Position numbers and translations under genes: made by a program. The notes beneath the pieces are model-generated. The model did not search any database. It was not told the origin of the DNA and worked only from the letters and a program-made list of their open reading frames with translations. 64,000 bases of DNA from Neurospora tetrasperma FGSC 2508 (Eukaryota > Ascomycota > Sordariomycetes > Sordariales > Sordariaceae), in contig NW_009799103.1 of NCBI RefSeq assembly GCF_000213175.1, positions 2,446,033 through 2,510,032 on the forward strand, in the 5' to 3' direction. Of the stretch, positions 21,100 to 33,914 are shown one piece after another. Numbering within the stretch: position 1 is the stretch's first letter; each line of letters starts with the position of its first letter.

Positions 21100-22486
21100 A
21101 TCTCTCTGGGTCAATCAGTTCAGTGATCTTTGGAGATCCTGCAGAGGAGATGATGGGAAGAGATGTCGAGGGATGCAAAAGGGAGGGCCGCGGAAGATGC
21201 GTGTATCATGTTGTACAATAAGAGAGATGTTGGGGCCGCAGGGTTGTTGAAATATATGTATACCTTGTACAACAACAAAGCAACTATCACAATGACATTC
21301 AAGAATCGACGGGAACTGCCAGACTAGTTGGTTAGGTGGTGTGAGAAATGGTCTAAACACGGCTCACACCAACATAGAAACTGTCAATGCATGAACCGCA
21401 CTTTTGGTAAGCACCTCGGCACTGGATTTCCGACCTGGGGAAACTGTCAAATATGTTCTCCGAAGTGGGTAGTATCTCTTTCGAACTTGGTAAAATTTTC
21501 CGAGTATTGAAGGTCTTGTTTGGTAGCGGTCGAAATATGATTCATCAGACCAAACAACAAGATCAGCTGCTGACTAAGAGGAAATCCCGACTATGGCCAG
21601 TGTCCCTTTGTTTGTATGTTCGGTCTTTTTGTTTACATCACCTACTAGTGTAGAATAGTCAAGAGGGACACAGTATGGATCAATGATGACCTGGGAATTG
21701 AAGTACATATACATATTATCATTTCATGCTTTATCTTTACGTCTACTTGCACCATGTACTTTTCCTTCCATCTCTCGGACTGCCCTTCCCAGCATCGTAT
21801 GGATATTACCACTCTACATCCAATCCATCCATCCATGACTGAGGGCTTCACCCCAATTATTTTTGCCTTGTTTCCCTTGTCATTAATCGCATTACCATAA
21901 TGTCGTCTCTCAGTCCATCCCGTCTCATCCATCCCATCCATGCCAATCCCGATTCTGGGCCCTCATCTATCGTTGATGTTGTCTCGCCGTGTTGTAGTTG
22001 CAATGTAATCCTCCCTTGAGCGAGTGTCGTAAATGATCCTATGTGTATGTGTATGTCGCACAAAAAGAAGGAAATTGGGTATAAAAGGGGGGTGGGTATC
22101 TCTCTTTGGAAATGCAGAAGAAAAAACAAAAACACCGATCTGATGCGACCCCGTTGGTATATAAAATTCAAAACACCACCTGGGTATCATGCACCATCCT
22201 CATCAATCTCCACAACTGTCTTGTTCTGGTCAACGCTCTCGTTGACCAATCCACTCGGCGCTGCATTTCTCGAAATAAACTCGTCAAGAAGCAAACGCGC
22301 CGCATCTGGCAAAACCAAGTCATGTAGGGCACTTAGACGGGAAGAACCAGAAAAGTCCCCATGGTCCGGTTGATTCACCCTACTTGCAAGGTTGTATATC
22401 GCATCGCATTGAAGTAGAGTGCGCGAGCGATGTTCTCGGAAACAGAGAATTTTGTATCGCATGAAACGAGCTTGGACAAGCCCCTT
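21100..22486. other. Convergent intergenic region
   Basis: 1.4 kb between the F-box gene (+) and the YTP1-like gene (-). It is AT-richer than the coding flanks, with CATC-type short repeats near 21825-21945. Several small open frames lack any recognisable motif. Probably 3' UTRs plus spacer. Confidence 0.45.
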
Positions 22487-24554
22487 TCAATCACGATACC
22501 GCCCCGCCTCTTTGCGAACCGCCCATCCCTTGAGCGCAATACACAGAATGACCCACGCCATCAGCAGCCCAACCAGGCCCATGGTGACGGTGTACGTGAA
22601 CATGGCATCAAGCTGATAATGGATCATGCCGCTGACGGTGTCGCCCGCGCTAGCCATAAAGATGATGCCGCCGCTGATCAACCCAAAGGCCGTGAGGAGC
22701 TCCGTCGGCGGGCGCGAAGGGTACACGGACCGGGGCGGCTTCAGGTAGGTGATAACATAAGTAAAACCGCGCGCGAAGGAGGCGCCGGTAAGCAGGTTGC
22801 CCCACTGCTTGTGCACCATGCTGGAGATCATGCTGTCTTGGGTGTGCGAGGACATCATGATGCCGAGGAGGAGGATGACTAAGGCAGGGATGGGGTTCAT
22901 GCTGAAGGAGTAGGTTTCAGGCTCGCGTCTCTCGGAGTCTTCGACTTCCGCGTCATGGAAGTGATGCTGCTGGCGGGGTTCCTCGGTGACGGTGGTGTTG
23001 AGCAGGTCGCGGATGCGAACAGATTCGATGAGCATGCCGCACAGGCCACCTCCAATGAAGAGAATGGTGATGGAGAAGTGCTCAAGATCCTGAGCCGACC
23101 ATGCGCCGCCCCAGTTGCCGAGATGCTCCAAGAAGACGTTGGTGGCGCCGTAGGTGAAGATCAAGGCACTTTCGACAAACTCGGCAGAGGGTCGCCATTT
23201 CTGGCCTGCCTGCTTGGGGCGCACGTTCCAAGCCTTGGGGTATCGTTAGCAAATTTCAACTGTTGCAGATATTGTAAAATCAACAGGGAATAAATACGTA
23301 CCCAACCAACTTCACCGAAGCAGCCGGCCCAACGGCCAAGGGTGAAAATACCCAGCCAGAAGAAGATGCCGCCCTTAATCCAGTGAGCGAGACCAGAGAA
23401 GATACCGGAGCCCTCCTACAATCAGAACAACATATTAGCCTCTAATCCCAGAGCACCTTGCTGCAGCACCTTAATGAAACCGACCGAGGGAAAGGGGGTG
23501 AAGACTAACAAAGAAACGGCCATAAGTCACGATACCGGTGCACAACGCAACGAAACCCAGGGGCAAAATAGCCCGGTCAACCACATTGTACGCTAGGATC
23601 AAAACCTTCCAGAATTTCCCAGAAATCTTATCGGCAATCTTTTTAATGGTAGAGACGGCCTTGCCGGAAGCAGGAAGGATAGGTCCAAGAGGCTCGCTGC
23701 CGCTGTGGGAGTTGACATCGTACGAGTCATCGCCGTCATCATATTCCTTGGTATGCAGGTTGACATCTTGGAGAGCGAGGGGCTGTCGAGAAACGTCACC
23801 GGAGCTAGACGAAAGGGAGGGACTCCGCGGGACATCGCTGGAAAGCTCGGTTCCCTGGCCGCTGTCGTTGGAGAATCGGTAAGCGTCATGATCGGCGGGC
23901 TTGATGTGGCTGTTGTGCTCTTCCATGGCCTGGGTCGAGACGGGCATGAAGCCCTGGCGCTCCCTGCTGTTGCCGTCGGATTGCTGCTTCTTGAAGACGC
24001 CTGCAACACTCGCCAAAAGGCCAATGGCGAACTGGGCCCCAACGAGCCAGGTGACAACCCATCCGAGCTTGTGGTGGGCATTGTTAGGATACAGATCCGG
24101 TGTGCTGGCATTGTAGACGATACCAATGAGCATGCCGCCCGCATTGGTCACGAGAAAAGCGAATTGCGCCAAAAGCCTATACCGCGAACGGGCAATAGAG
24201 AGCATGACACCTATGGGTCGCTTCGGTCAGCATTCTGGAGCTCTCCTTTCCTTTTTGCACGCCCAGATGCCGGAGGGCGGTGTAATCCTTACCAACTGGG
24301 AGCATAAAAACCCAGGCAAGAACCATCAGGGCGATGTGTGCGTAGATGGCGGTCTTGTGATCGGGATGCGCAAAGTATGTGAGAGGGTACTCTTCCTCGG
24401 GCCGGGGCTTGTCGGCATCAGTCATCTCCATGCCCCCGTGACCGCTATGGCCGCCGTCATCGCCGCCGTGCGCAAGGACAGTCGGAACGAGCAGTCCCAG
24501 AACCGCGGCGCCAGTTAGCGCTGCAAGCAGCGGCCTTGTAGTAACGGACTTCAT
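22487..24554 (-). CDS. YTP1-like integral membrane protein
   Basis: Four exons: 24554-24293, 24210-23510, 23415-23302, 23233-22487; 607 aa. The ATG at 24554 is followed directly by a signal-peptide-like stretch ending near 'PTVLAHGG' and then a His/Gly/Asp-rich segment ('HGGDDGGHSGHGGMEM') that could bind metal. About ten hydrophobic segments follow. The 'YAHIALMVLAWVFMLPVG' segment is typical of the domain preceding the YTP1 domain in fungal proteins. A hydrophilic, Ser/Asp-rich loop of about 100 residues separates the two membrane halves. The joins 'LPVG-VMLSIARSRY', 'YGRFF-EGSGIF' and 'VGW-AWNVRPKQ' keep the hydrophobic pattern. The family's molecular function is not established. Confidence 0.88.
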
Positions 24555-27500
24555 CTGGTCCAAATCCGTCTAGTTTTCAGTCGTTATGATGAATGAGGTC
24601 AGAGTGCAGAAACTTGGGTCTAGTTTTTAAGATGGGATGAAGATGAGCACATTCAACTGAGCGAGGCTGGCGAGGTGGTGACGGAGAAGGTTAAGGATGA
24701 GCAGATCGGAAGCTGTCGGTCTTCCCAATCTACCGTGGTGAATGTGATCGAGGGACAATGTAGACAAAGGCGAGTCGAGTAGTGGCTATCAAAACATGGA
24801 CAGCAAACAGGGGGGTTCTCTGGGTTTTTATCGACATATCAGGATCGGAAGTAAAAGAGACAGGCTAGAAAAAAAAAACATAACATGATGGTGACGAGAA
24901 TGATATATCTTGCTCGCTCCATGGAGGCACCCCGTAGAAGAGCAGGGAAGCTTGTGCATGGTCAAGGGTATGTGGTAGGGGATCACAGATCGGGAAGGGA
25001 GGATACCTAACAAAGCTCGGCCTCCATCATGGAACAAGTCTGTGTAGTGTATAGAATCTTCACCGGTCCCCACTGATTGGTAATGTGGCCGGCCCAGGGC
25101 AACGACAAGACCATCCGGTACCATCCAAGACTTTCTTACATTTTTTTCAACACCACGGACGGCACGGCGTCGAGTCAGACCAGCCGACCCCCGGAACCGT
25201 GACCAGCTCGTCTCCATTGTTGCTGCCCGGTTGCCGTTGTGGGAGGTTTAGTGATACACTAATGCTGTGCCAATGGTACCTGACGGTTCATGGTACGTGA
25301 TGTCGTTCCTGATACATTAGAAGGTCCCGATCGATGTTCGGGATCATGAGGTGTTCGCGACTCCGAGCCATCCGAAGCTTCAAAAGCTGGGGCTTTACCT
25401 CTACGTACCACATTGTAAGGCAGGGCATGTACGGTAATAAAATGTTGGTCGCTCCTTGCAGTCTCACTGCAGCGAGAAACGTCACAAGCACAAGCCCGAC
25501 CGACGTCGCTCCTTCCCGCCCTGGCAGTGGGCATGTACCTGGACAGTCACGGCAGACTGTGTGGAACGCGTACGGTCCCAGCAGTCGGAGCTCTCACGTA
25601 GGTACATACTACAGTACTTCGATGCCGGCATGCACTTGCGCTCGCACCATCACTCGAAACAAACATCATACAAGCTGTGGCCACAGGAGTCCAGTGCAAT
25701 TTAGAACGCGGTTGCAACTGTCATAGCCGTTTTGCAACCCTACGCTTCGTCGGGGATTTATCGACCAGGGCACGTATTGCCTGGCGCTGCAAGCGTTTCA
25801 CCAACAGACCATCGGACAGCACCGAAATGGATTGATCTTTGCGGGTGGTCAGCAAGCGGAAATGGGATGCCGTCTGAGGTGACAGGCATCTACACATCAT
25901 GATTCATCCAGTGTAGTGTTCAAAGTACCTACAGCAGTACATACACAGAATAGGGAAGAAGCGCCCAACAAAGGAACTGCAAGAGGAATTTCAAGGGCCG
26001 TCATCATCGCGAGGTTGCATGGAAAGTGGGGCACGCCAAGCAGCAGCAAAAAGCCTCCAAGTCCCGTGGCCGCGCGTGGACACTGCAGCCACTGAGCGCC
26101 ATCAATGCTACCTCTGGGTATGTAACTCACATTACCCACCGGGCGTCTCTTACATAGGTAAGTATTAAAAAGACGCACGCCATTGATTTGTTTTTCCTCC
26201 CCTCGGTGTTGCCCTTTTAGGGTCTAGATGCTTATGTATTATCGGATCTCTCGGACTCTTGAATCCCCCGACGCTGATGTCGATCGAGATCTTTCACATC
26301 GCAGCCCTATAAGTCGCGGTCTGGGTACGTACTCTACTGTATAAGGACTCGGAGTACTTACCTTTGAAACCTTTTCACAGCACAGACAGAACAGGCCCAA
26401 GTTCCTTCTCATCGACCATCCCCTCCCCAGGAGATCGAACGTCTCCAGTTCGTTTCACGAGAAGTGAAACATTTCTCATCCCCTGCATCTGATTCGAACT
26501 TTTTTTTCCCCCTTCACTTCTAGTGTACACTCTTGTTGTGGCCCGGAGCTATGTTTGTCCTTAAGTCCGTGCGGTACCGCAGCTATCACGAAACCCTTCT
26601 CAGAATGATTCACACTGATGTCGGCTTTTGGGATTTTTTGGCCAACGAAACCTCTACCGGATCTCACCAACCCTGTCATTATCCTGCACGGCACTGCACT
26701 GTGATAACTCCACCCACCTGCTGCCCACTCGGCAAGGCTACCCAACATCGCTTAAAATTCCCAGCCTGCTGGTTTTTTTGTGTTCTTTTTTTTCTTGTTT
26801 TATTCCCGGTTGGCTCGTTGATAAATCCGTTTCGAGATCGTACGAAGATGGCCTCTCATGATCCAAATAAAACCGTTATCGTCTGATTGCCAGTATCTAC
26901 CCCGCATACGCATCGGTTCCTTTCGGCCAGCAAGGGACCGGAGCTGCCTCTCTGGCAGTTATGCGCATCTTCGGTGATGTATTACACTACAGATGGCATG
27001 AGCCGTCGGCAACGTCAAGCGCTTATCTCATCCCATGGTCCCTGTCAACAACAAGGCGCGAACATGCTTCCCTTCCCGTGAAGTGTGTACGTATGCCGCT
27101 TACATATCGGAGTTTGGGAGCGATTACTTCCGCTGGATAACAGAAATGATGTATCAGTGACATTGGTCAGTCTCATGATTGGTGTGGTCCCTGGATCGAC
27201 AGTACCTATCAACGTGTAAAATTCAGCCACATGGGCACTGTCCCCTAGCGTCCTTGCAATGGTTTGTAAGTGTATCGCTCGAGATCCAACTAGAATCTAC
27301 ATGTGGGCGGACGTCTCGGAAATCCAGGAAAACGACGAAGCAGAAACCCTTTTTTTTTTTTTTTTTCTTTCTTTTTTTTTCTCTCCGTCCCGCGATGTGG
27401 GGACATCCGAGATTATGCCATGGCTCGCGCTGAAGAGTCGTACATACATAACTCCCAAAAGATATTACGGCTTCGCGAGAGCGATTACTCAGTTACTGAG

Positions 27501-28770
27501 ACCGCGTTGATCAACAAATGAATCGATTGGTCATAGACTCGCGAATCAATCACATGCTGACAGATATGTTTACTGGCTTCGGCACATCGCAGAACAACAA
27601 AACTATTTGTATTGTAGGTTCCATATCACCACAAACATAAAACATCGGATGGCAAAAAGTTTCTGTTTCGAACGCATAAACAAAACGGGAGTATTCGGAA
27701 TCCACTAACGGCCGGGCCGGAGCGGTCCTCTCATGCTCGGGTTGGGATAACTCGGGTGGCACGACGGGGGATCCATACTGGAGTGCAAAAAGACGGGAAC
27801 CCACCCTTGCAGAAACTCGGTGAGACCGCATCGCCGGGATCCATAGAATGCCGATGAGCCAGCCCTGTGTCCCATCCTCTGTGGCAGACAGACCGACGTC
27901 CCGATTCCGAGAGCCGAGCTGAACCTCAACACCGTGCGCCGGCTGGCACCGACCTGGACGGCCGAGCTTCTAGGTATGAGATCGAGCGGTATGAGATGTG
28001 TGTTTTGGCACTGAAAGCTGTCCCACACGGGCGGTCGTCGGTTGCCATCTGAGGCTCTGCTCCTGCAATGAAAGCGAGCTACCCTAAAACGGCATCCATT
28101 CAGCTCCGTCATGGACTGACGTCACGGGCACGCTAGGGCTGAATGATGGTGGTTTCGGTTGTCACTGGAGTGCACATATAGTTCAACTGCACGCCCACTC
28201 GTTGTACACTACAACATAGCACCCGACTCCATCCGTACCAACTCAAGAGCCAGAAACGTGCATTGCACACGAACCGCGTAAACAGTCGTTTCCTGTGCTC
28301 CAGGCGCTCCAGCTAGGGACGGGGTAACAATGTCTTGAAACCTAGTACATACTACACTACTATGTACGCTGGACCGTCCCCGGGCCGTTTCGCTTACTAG
28401 GGTTGACTGGGTGCTGGCTAGGTACACAAGGATCCGTACGAAAATGGGAACCTCGTCCGGCGAACTTGGTGTCATGAACTGGCGCGCCAGTCATAAATCC
28501 AACATTGCACCGCGCATTCTGTCAAGGCTATGGGCGATCATTGTGTACAGTGCCCAAAAAGATTCGAGTGCAATGCACATCGCACTCGCGGCTCTGGGGA
28601 GAGGGCGAAGCGACAAGCGACAAACGGCACCAGTTCCGAACCCTGAATGAATGGGTTCTACTCCACCCTTCACCATCATCATCATCACCATCATACATAC
28701 ATTATGCGCAATTCAGCCCAAGAACCGGCTGGCTGGTTTTTCCCACGTTGTGACCCTGAGCGCCATCTTC
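24555..28770. other. Long gene-poor interval (4.2 kb)
   Basis: This is the longest stretch without a supported gene. Open frames are short, lie on both strands, and have no signal peptide, domain motif or plausible splice-linked continuation. T-rich tracts occur at 26762-26808 and 27351-27380, the latter with CT interruptions. GTAC/GGTA-type short words recur (e.g. near 25600-25615, 28345-28365). I saw no terminal repeats, tRNA or rRNA. Confidence 0.45.
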
Positions 28771-29823
28771 TCACAGCGCCGATCGATCAGTCAGCCGCCA
28801 TCGATCACCACCATCTGCCGTCGTCACCTTCCCCTCTTTCCTCAATTTATAAAGGATCTGCGTCACCCCTCCAGCGGCCGGTATATGCAAAGTTTCCGGC
28901 ACGCCCTGGTAAATAACCTTAACCAACTCCATCGGCGTCCATCCATCTTCACTGTCCCTCTTCAACGTTGCAATAACTTGGTCCTCCCTCTGCTGCCGAT
29001 GCCTAATATATTCTCCAATCTTGCCCGGCCCGTCCTCCACCACCGGTCCGTGGCCCGGATACCCCTTCCCTTTAAACAGCCCTCGCATTTGCTCCAGACT
29101 GTTCAGGTACACTCCCAGATCCTCGTACACGGCCGTCCCGTGGCCCAGCACATTGTCCCCCGTGAAGAGCGCGTCCTCCTCGGCCAGGTGGAGAACCATG
29201 TGGTCGACCGTGTGGCCTGGGGTGTGCACTGCTTTAAGCGTGGCGCCCTCCACGCTGAACTCTTGTCCGTCTTCGATGGGGAGAAGTGGAGTGCCAATTT
29301 GCTCGAGCGAGACTGGGCTGCCGTGGTAGCCTGGTAGGTAGGTAGGTTGGTTCTTATAGACTTTGATCTTGCTGTTCCAGTCGAGCAGGTGCCGGATCCC
29401 GCCGGTGTGGTCGTGGTGCCAGTGAGTGATGATGGCGGCTGATATGTGAGCTTTCTCCTCGGTGAGGGTCCGTTGTAGGGCGGAGATCCAGGAGCGCTCG
29501 CCGGCGCCTGAGTCGACAAGGAGACGCTGGGGGCCGGTGCCGACTAGATAGGTGTTAGTTCCCTGGAGGGTGAATTTGCCGGGGTTGCCGCCGAGGATGC
29601 GGATGACAGTTGGGCTGAGGCGGGTGACTTCGGGGAGAGGAGTAATTGGCGGTTGGACTGCAGATGAAGACATTGTGATACTGCGGTTATGCTTGTGATC
29701 TGTTTTCAGATGTTGATATGGGATCTTGAACAGGCGAGATAGCCGTGTATTAAATGATGATGAAGTTCGATACAATGATGGCCTGGTTGAGCGTCCCAGG
29801 AGCGGGATGACAGGTGAGGACAT
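28771..29823 (-). CDS. LACTB2-type metallo-beta-lactamase-fold hydrolase, possibly dual-targeted
   Basis: Single exon; 350 aa from the ATG at 29823, or 300 aa from the in-frame ATG at 29673. The zinc site of the MBL fold is intact: 'THWHHDHTGG' (HxHxDH, His84-His89 counted from the short start), 'VHTPGHTVDHM' and 'LFTGDNVLGHG'. The C-terminal part is the winged-helix-like domain typical of LACTB2. Human LACTB2 is a mitochondrial endoribonuclease, so an RNA substrate is plausible here but not shown. The 50-residue extension from 29823 is rich in Arg and Ser with almost no acidic residues ('LLGRSTRPSLYRTSSSFN'), like a mitochondrial presequence. The upstream ATG has T at -3; the 29673 ATG has a strong 'CACAATGTC' context. 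A 5' UTR intron with donor at 29898 could alternatively remove the upstream ATG. Confidence 0.88.
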   Translation of the reverse strand: MSSPVIPLLGRSTRPSLYRTSSSFNTRLSRLFKIPYQHLKTDHKHNRSITMSSSAVQPPITPLPEVTRLSPTVIRILGGNPGKFTLQGTNTYLVGTGPQRLLVDSGAGERSWISALQRTLTEEKAHISAAIITHWHHDHTGGIRHLLDWNSKIKVYKNQPTYLPGYHGSPVSLEQIGTPLLPIEDGQEFSVEGATLKAVHTPGHTVDHMVLHLAEEDALFTGDNVLGHGTAVYEDLGVYLNSLEQMRGLFKGKGYPGHGPVVEDGPGKIGEYIRHRQQREDQVIATLKRDSEDGWTPMELVKVIYQGVPETLHIPAAGGVTQILYKLRKEGKVTTADGGDRWRLTDRSAL

Positions 29824-31466
29824 CCAGGACCAGGAGTAGTACGGGCAAAAAATGAACGACACACAGGAAGTAGTGACGATTCCGAATGAGAACCTTACTT
29901 GGTGTGAAACACGGTGGGATATTGCGTCCTGTACCGCGTATAGAGAAAAAGAGAGCTACTATGTACATAGTGTACTAGGTAACAGACTGCGGGGTACTGC
30001 CGAGCCGAGGCGTCGGCAATGATACCATCGCACATAATCAATGTCCGGCTACCACCCGCGCAAGCTCCGAAGATCACCTGGCGAATCGGCCATATGAGCC
30101 GGACTCGGGGTGAATGGTTTGCTGGCCGGGCTTGCCAAGTTCAAGTTTGTTGTGAGAACGTGTTGTAAGTTGTGGCCTGAAGAATCCCTTTTCTGTTGAT
30201 ACCAAGTCTCCCAGGAACGTAACCCGCTTGATGGTGTTTGTGTGCTTGTCCGAATCGCTCCAATTTCTTGACATACTTAGCTATAACTGATGTGTTTAGA
30301 GACTGTATCAACGGCTTGTTGTCTGCGAAGATTTGTCATAACGGGAGCATTTGACATACAGCCACATCATCGGTCACAATCGATACAGACGATAGAGGAT
30401 ACCTCTAGATGTGCTGCCAACCCTTTGGACCGTGATCTGAACCAGAGGCCAGAACAGGTTACCACTTGGCAAGTAATGAAGCACAGAAGAGAGCCAAATC
30501 AGCCTCCAGAAAGTTCTGATTTTCTGAAGTATAGCTTCTCAAATGACGATGGCTCACGCTGGAGGTTGCCTAGTCGTTGGGAGAATTGATTGTGAAGTGA
30601 AATGCAGGCATGGCAGACACCTCGGTTGAGAAGTACACTACAGAGATCCTCAGACTCCGTCTCAGGTACCTCGCTGCCTCCCGTCCCGCTGCACGCTCTG
30701 GTATGAGTGCTACGGGCCAATCAGACACAACGAAGAGTTACATACCTAGGTACTTATATGTGTCTAGTGCGTTGAACAGGTTCCACCCGTAGGTTGGTTC
30801 TGTCCCCTTTCTCGTTATCGATAAGCCTTGCGTAGGTAGCGTTCGATAAGCCGTTCAAGTCGCTGCCGTGCAAGTGCAGTTGGCGTCCATTGATTGAATG
30901 CCCATGTTGACGCCGCGGAAATCGGATGGAGATTCCAACCCCGAACAACTTCAAACCCATCTTGCTTCGAGAGAACCAACACAACCAGAGAAGATCCCTA
31001 TTGTACTTTACCGGCTTTGTACACGTTGCTTCTATAGACGGTAAGATAGAAATCACCAGTAAATGTTGCCAATAGAAAAATGCGCGACCGTTAATTGACG
31101 TGCAACTCTGCTAACAAGTCCTCTTATTCCAGGTACTTGGACTGAACCGCCGGGAACTGTGCTCTTTCCCGATCGGAACGCGATTTGCCGGCCTCGCCAC
31201 GACCCTTACAAGCCATCTCGACTGGTGAAAAGCCAGGCTCAATAAAGCCAATTCTGCTGCTAGATTCACCCATTGTTTCGAATCTTACGAGTCGAAAATC
31301 CAGGAACATCATCCCCAGCGTCTGAAGCAACACTCGTCCTCGTTGCTAACCCGGTCACGGACCGCTCCAACCACTGCGAATTCGAACACAGGTCCTCCCC
31401 TTCAGAACTACTAGCACACACGGGCTTCACATTTGGGGGTTTCGACGAGCGAACAATCACATCACC
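29824..31466. promoter_or_regulatory. Divergent intergenic region LACTB2-type / UBP8
   Basis: 1.64 kb between two divergent start codons. A palindrome TACCTAGGTA lies at 30743-30752. The 31270-31460 part is probably the UBP8 leader. Open frames at 30290-30589 and elsewhere have no recognisable content. Confidence 0.45.
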
Positions 31467-33445
31467 ATGTCGGCCAACGCTGCGTCCTCCAAGGACCACA
31501 AGGTCAAGGAGCCCCAGCCCGGCCAGCCAATGTATGGATGTGGTAAGATAGCCCATTCTTGTCCCTGCTACACGGCCTTATTTTCTAACCTCTTCTAGAG
31601 CATGTCGGCCGTCTCTTTAACCAAGATCAAGCGACGATCAACATGTCCATACAACATTACAAGACCATTCTGCGAGCCATCTTCGACATCAACCCTATCC
31701 TGTCACACACGGCCAAGGGCGTAGATGGCCAGGTTGTGACATCCATTACCCCAACCTACCTTTGTCTGCAATGCCCCTCGACTCTCACCGACGATGACCT
31801 TACAAAACACGGCAACAAAAAATCACATCGCTTCTGTACGTTCGCTGCCTCTGCCAGAAGGAGCCAAATCATGGGGCAAGGAAACTGACAGTTATAATCA
31901 GATGTTGAGTCGAGGAGCGGAGCGCTGTATTGCCAAATGTGTGATGATATCGTTTGGGACCCTACCTTTGAGGATTTGAGGTTAAAGAAGCTCGGCACAG
32001 GGTCGTTTTTCGGTAGTATGTTCTTCTGTCCTTTTCTCCGTCTAACCCATGTGGGCTTATGCCCGGTACCTTCTCCTATGTCGATGAGCCCTGGCCGTTA
32101 CTAATCTGTATCTCTATCACAGGCCGAAAGCGTAAACATGAGGAACTCTTCGCCCCTGATCCCGTAAAAGACGCTCCCCAGTATATATCGACCAACACCA
32201 CCCTTGCCACCTGCAAGGCCAACGGTCTCCGTGGCATTTATAATGCCGGAGCAACTTGCTATCAAAACGTTGTCCTCCAATCATTCCTCCACAATCCCAT
32301 ACTACGCAACTTCTACCTGAGTGATGGGCATCAGTCAGGCAGTTGCGACACACCCCATTGCCTCAGTTGTGCCATGGACGATATGTTCCAGGAATTTTAT
32401 GCCAGCGAAACGACGAACGGTTATACCGCCGCAAATATCTTGTCCGGATTCTGGATCAGCGAGAACAAGGCGTTTGAGAACTTGGTAGCCAACAAGGAGC
32501 AAGATGCTCATGAGTTTTTCCAGTTCATGGCTGAGGAATTACACGAGAGAAATGGCGACGGCAAGAGACCGGAAATTGGCAGTGAGCATACCTGCAACTG
32601 CATCATCCACCAAACATACTACGGAAAGTTACAGACGTCCACAACGTGCCAAAACTGTGGGGGCGTCACCAATCAAGCCCAGAGCTTTTTGGATCTCAGT
32701 GTTCCCTTGGAAAATTTGACGCAAAAAAGGGGCAAGAAGAACTTGAGTAATGGCGACGGGGTTGCATCGACAAGAACGCAAAACAGCGTGACTCTCCAAG
32801 AATGCTTGGACGAAGAATACATCAAATCCGATAAGTGCGAGTATCGGTGTCAGAACTGCAATTCAGTACAGCAAGCAAGAAGACAGACCAGTATCAAGAA
32901 ATTACCCAACGTTCTTTCTATCCAGCTCAAGGTCAGATTACCAGGAGTCCTTCCTCATGCACATTCCTTACTAGCCGTTACCGCTGGCTTCGCTCGGAGA
33001 CAACAGAAGCTGATAGTTGCCAACAGAGGTTCGAGTTCAAACAAGGGCGTAATGATCGTGCCCAGAAGATCGAGACACCTGTCCAGTTTCCTCTACAACT
33101 CAACATGCTGCCTTATACGACACGCGCACGAACACAGGATCTCAAAGATAACTACGAGCTACAGCGGTCCTGCACTTATGATCTTCTTTGCGTTGTTGTG
33201 CACGTTGGCGACATGGATACCGGACACTACATTTCTTATTGCCGGGTTGGCGACCAGGTGAGTCTGACTAGTGAACCATGACACACATCTAGTTCCTGAA
33301 GGGTTAGACTTGCTGACCCGCTGCCTTTGGCACATTTATTTAGTGGTTCGCATTCAACGATCACAAAGTTGAACTGGCCCAGAAGTCTGATGTGCTAAAC
33401 GCAAAGGCCTATCTTCTCTTTTACATTGTTCGGTCCCTGTCTTGA
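31467..33445 (+). CDS. UBP8: SAGA-type ubiquitin-specific protease Ubp8 (USP22 family)
   Basis: Six exons: 31467-31542, 31599-31835, 31902-32012, 32123-32931, 33027-33257, 33344-33445; 521 aa. In yeast and animals this enzyme removes ubiquitin from histone H2B as part of the SAGA deubiquitinase module. An N-terminal ZnF-UBP domain is built across exons 1-3 ('CEHVGRLF', 'YLCLQCPS', 'ALYCQMCDDIVWDP'). The USP domain has its Cys box at 'NAGATCYQNVVLQ' (Cys187), two CxxC zinc pairs ('CQNCGG', 'CQNCNS'), and the His box 'GDMDTGHYISYCR' (His478). The Cys box has Gln where most relatives have Met or Leu after Cys-Tyr/Phe. All joins restore family blocks, e.g. 'IQLK-RFEFK' and 'GDQ-WFAFND'. It is convergent with RPN9. 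Confidence 0.95.
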
Positions 33446-33914
33446 GTTCGGATAAACGGTGTACGAGTAGGGGCAAGTAAGCAGCAAATATTTTGCTTGT
33501 GTATGAGTTGTTTTCAGTAAACACGTGCCAGATGGCTCATTTACGTTTTGTACAATACTTGATCTTTTTGCGGCGTTCAAGGAAGCATATTCTGCCGGCG
33601 TATTTTGGATTTGTCTTTGTTCATGGAGCGTACTTGGAGAGGATTCACATAGACATAACTCAGGCCAAAGCATGGGCCTGGATATTTAGAGAATGGAGGA
33701 CGTACGCTGTGGGCATTGTCATGCGTTAAGGGTATTCATATGTATCATGTAAAGTCGGTCTGCCTCATGCAGCGGAATAACATCATGCCTTTAGCTGGCC
33801 TTGTTCCCTGATCTAAGCATTAGGTTTACTCCTGTATCTCCAGGTTTGATGCCATCCGTTTGAACGCCCGAATTGTTCCCATCTCGTCTCACCGTCCGTA
33901 GATTCGTCCAGCCT
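33446..33914. other. Convergent spacer UBP8 / RPN9
   Basis: 470 bp between two stop codons; AT-rich, probably overlapping 3' UTRs. Nothing else was seen. Confidence 0.5.

Noticed and set aside
24293-24563. Upstream start of the YTP1-like gene at 24563
   Set aside because: That codon is TTG; the first ATG is at 24554 and is followed directly by a signal peptide.
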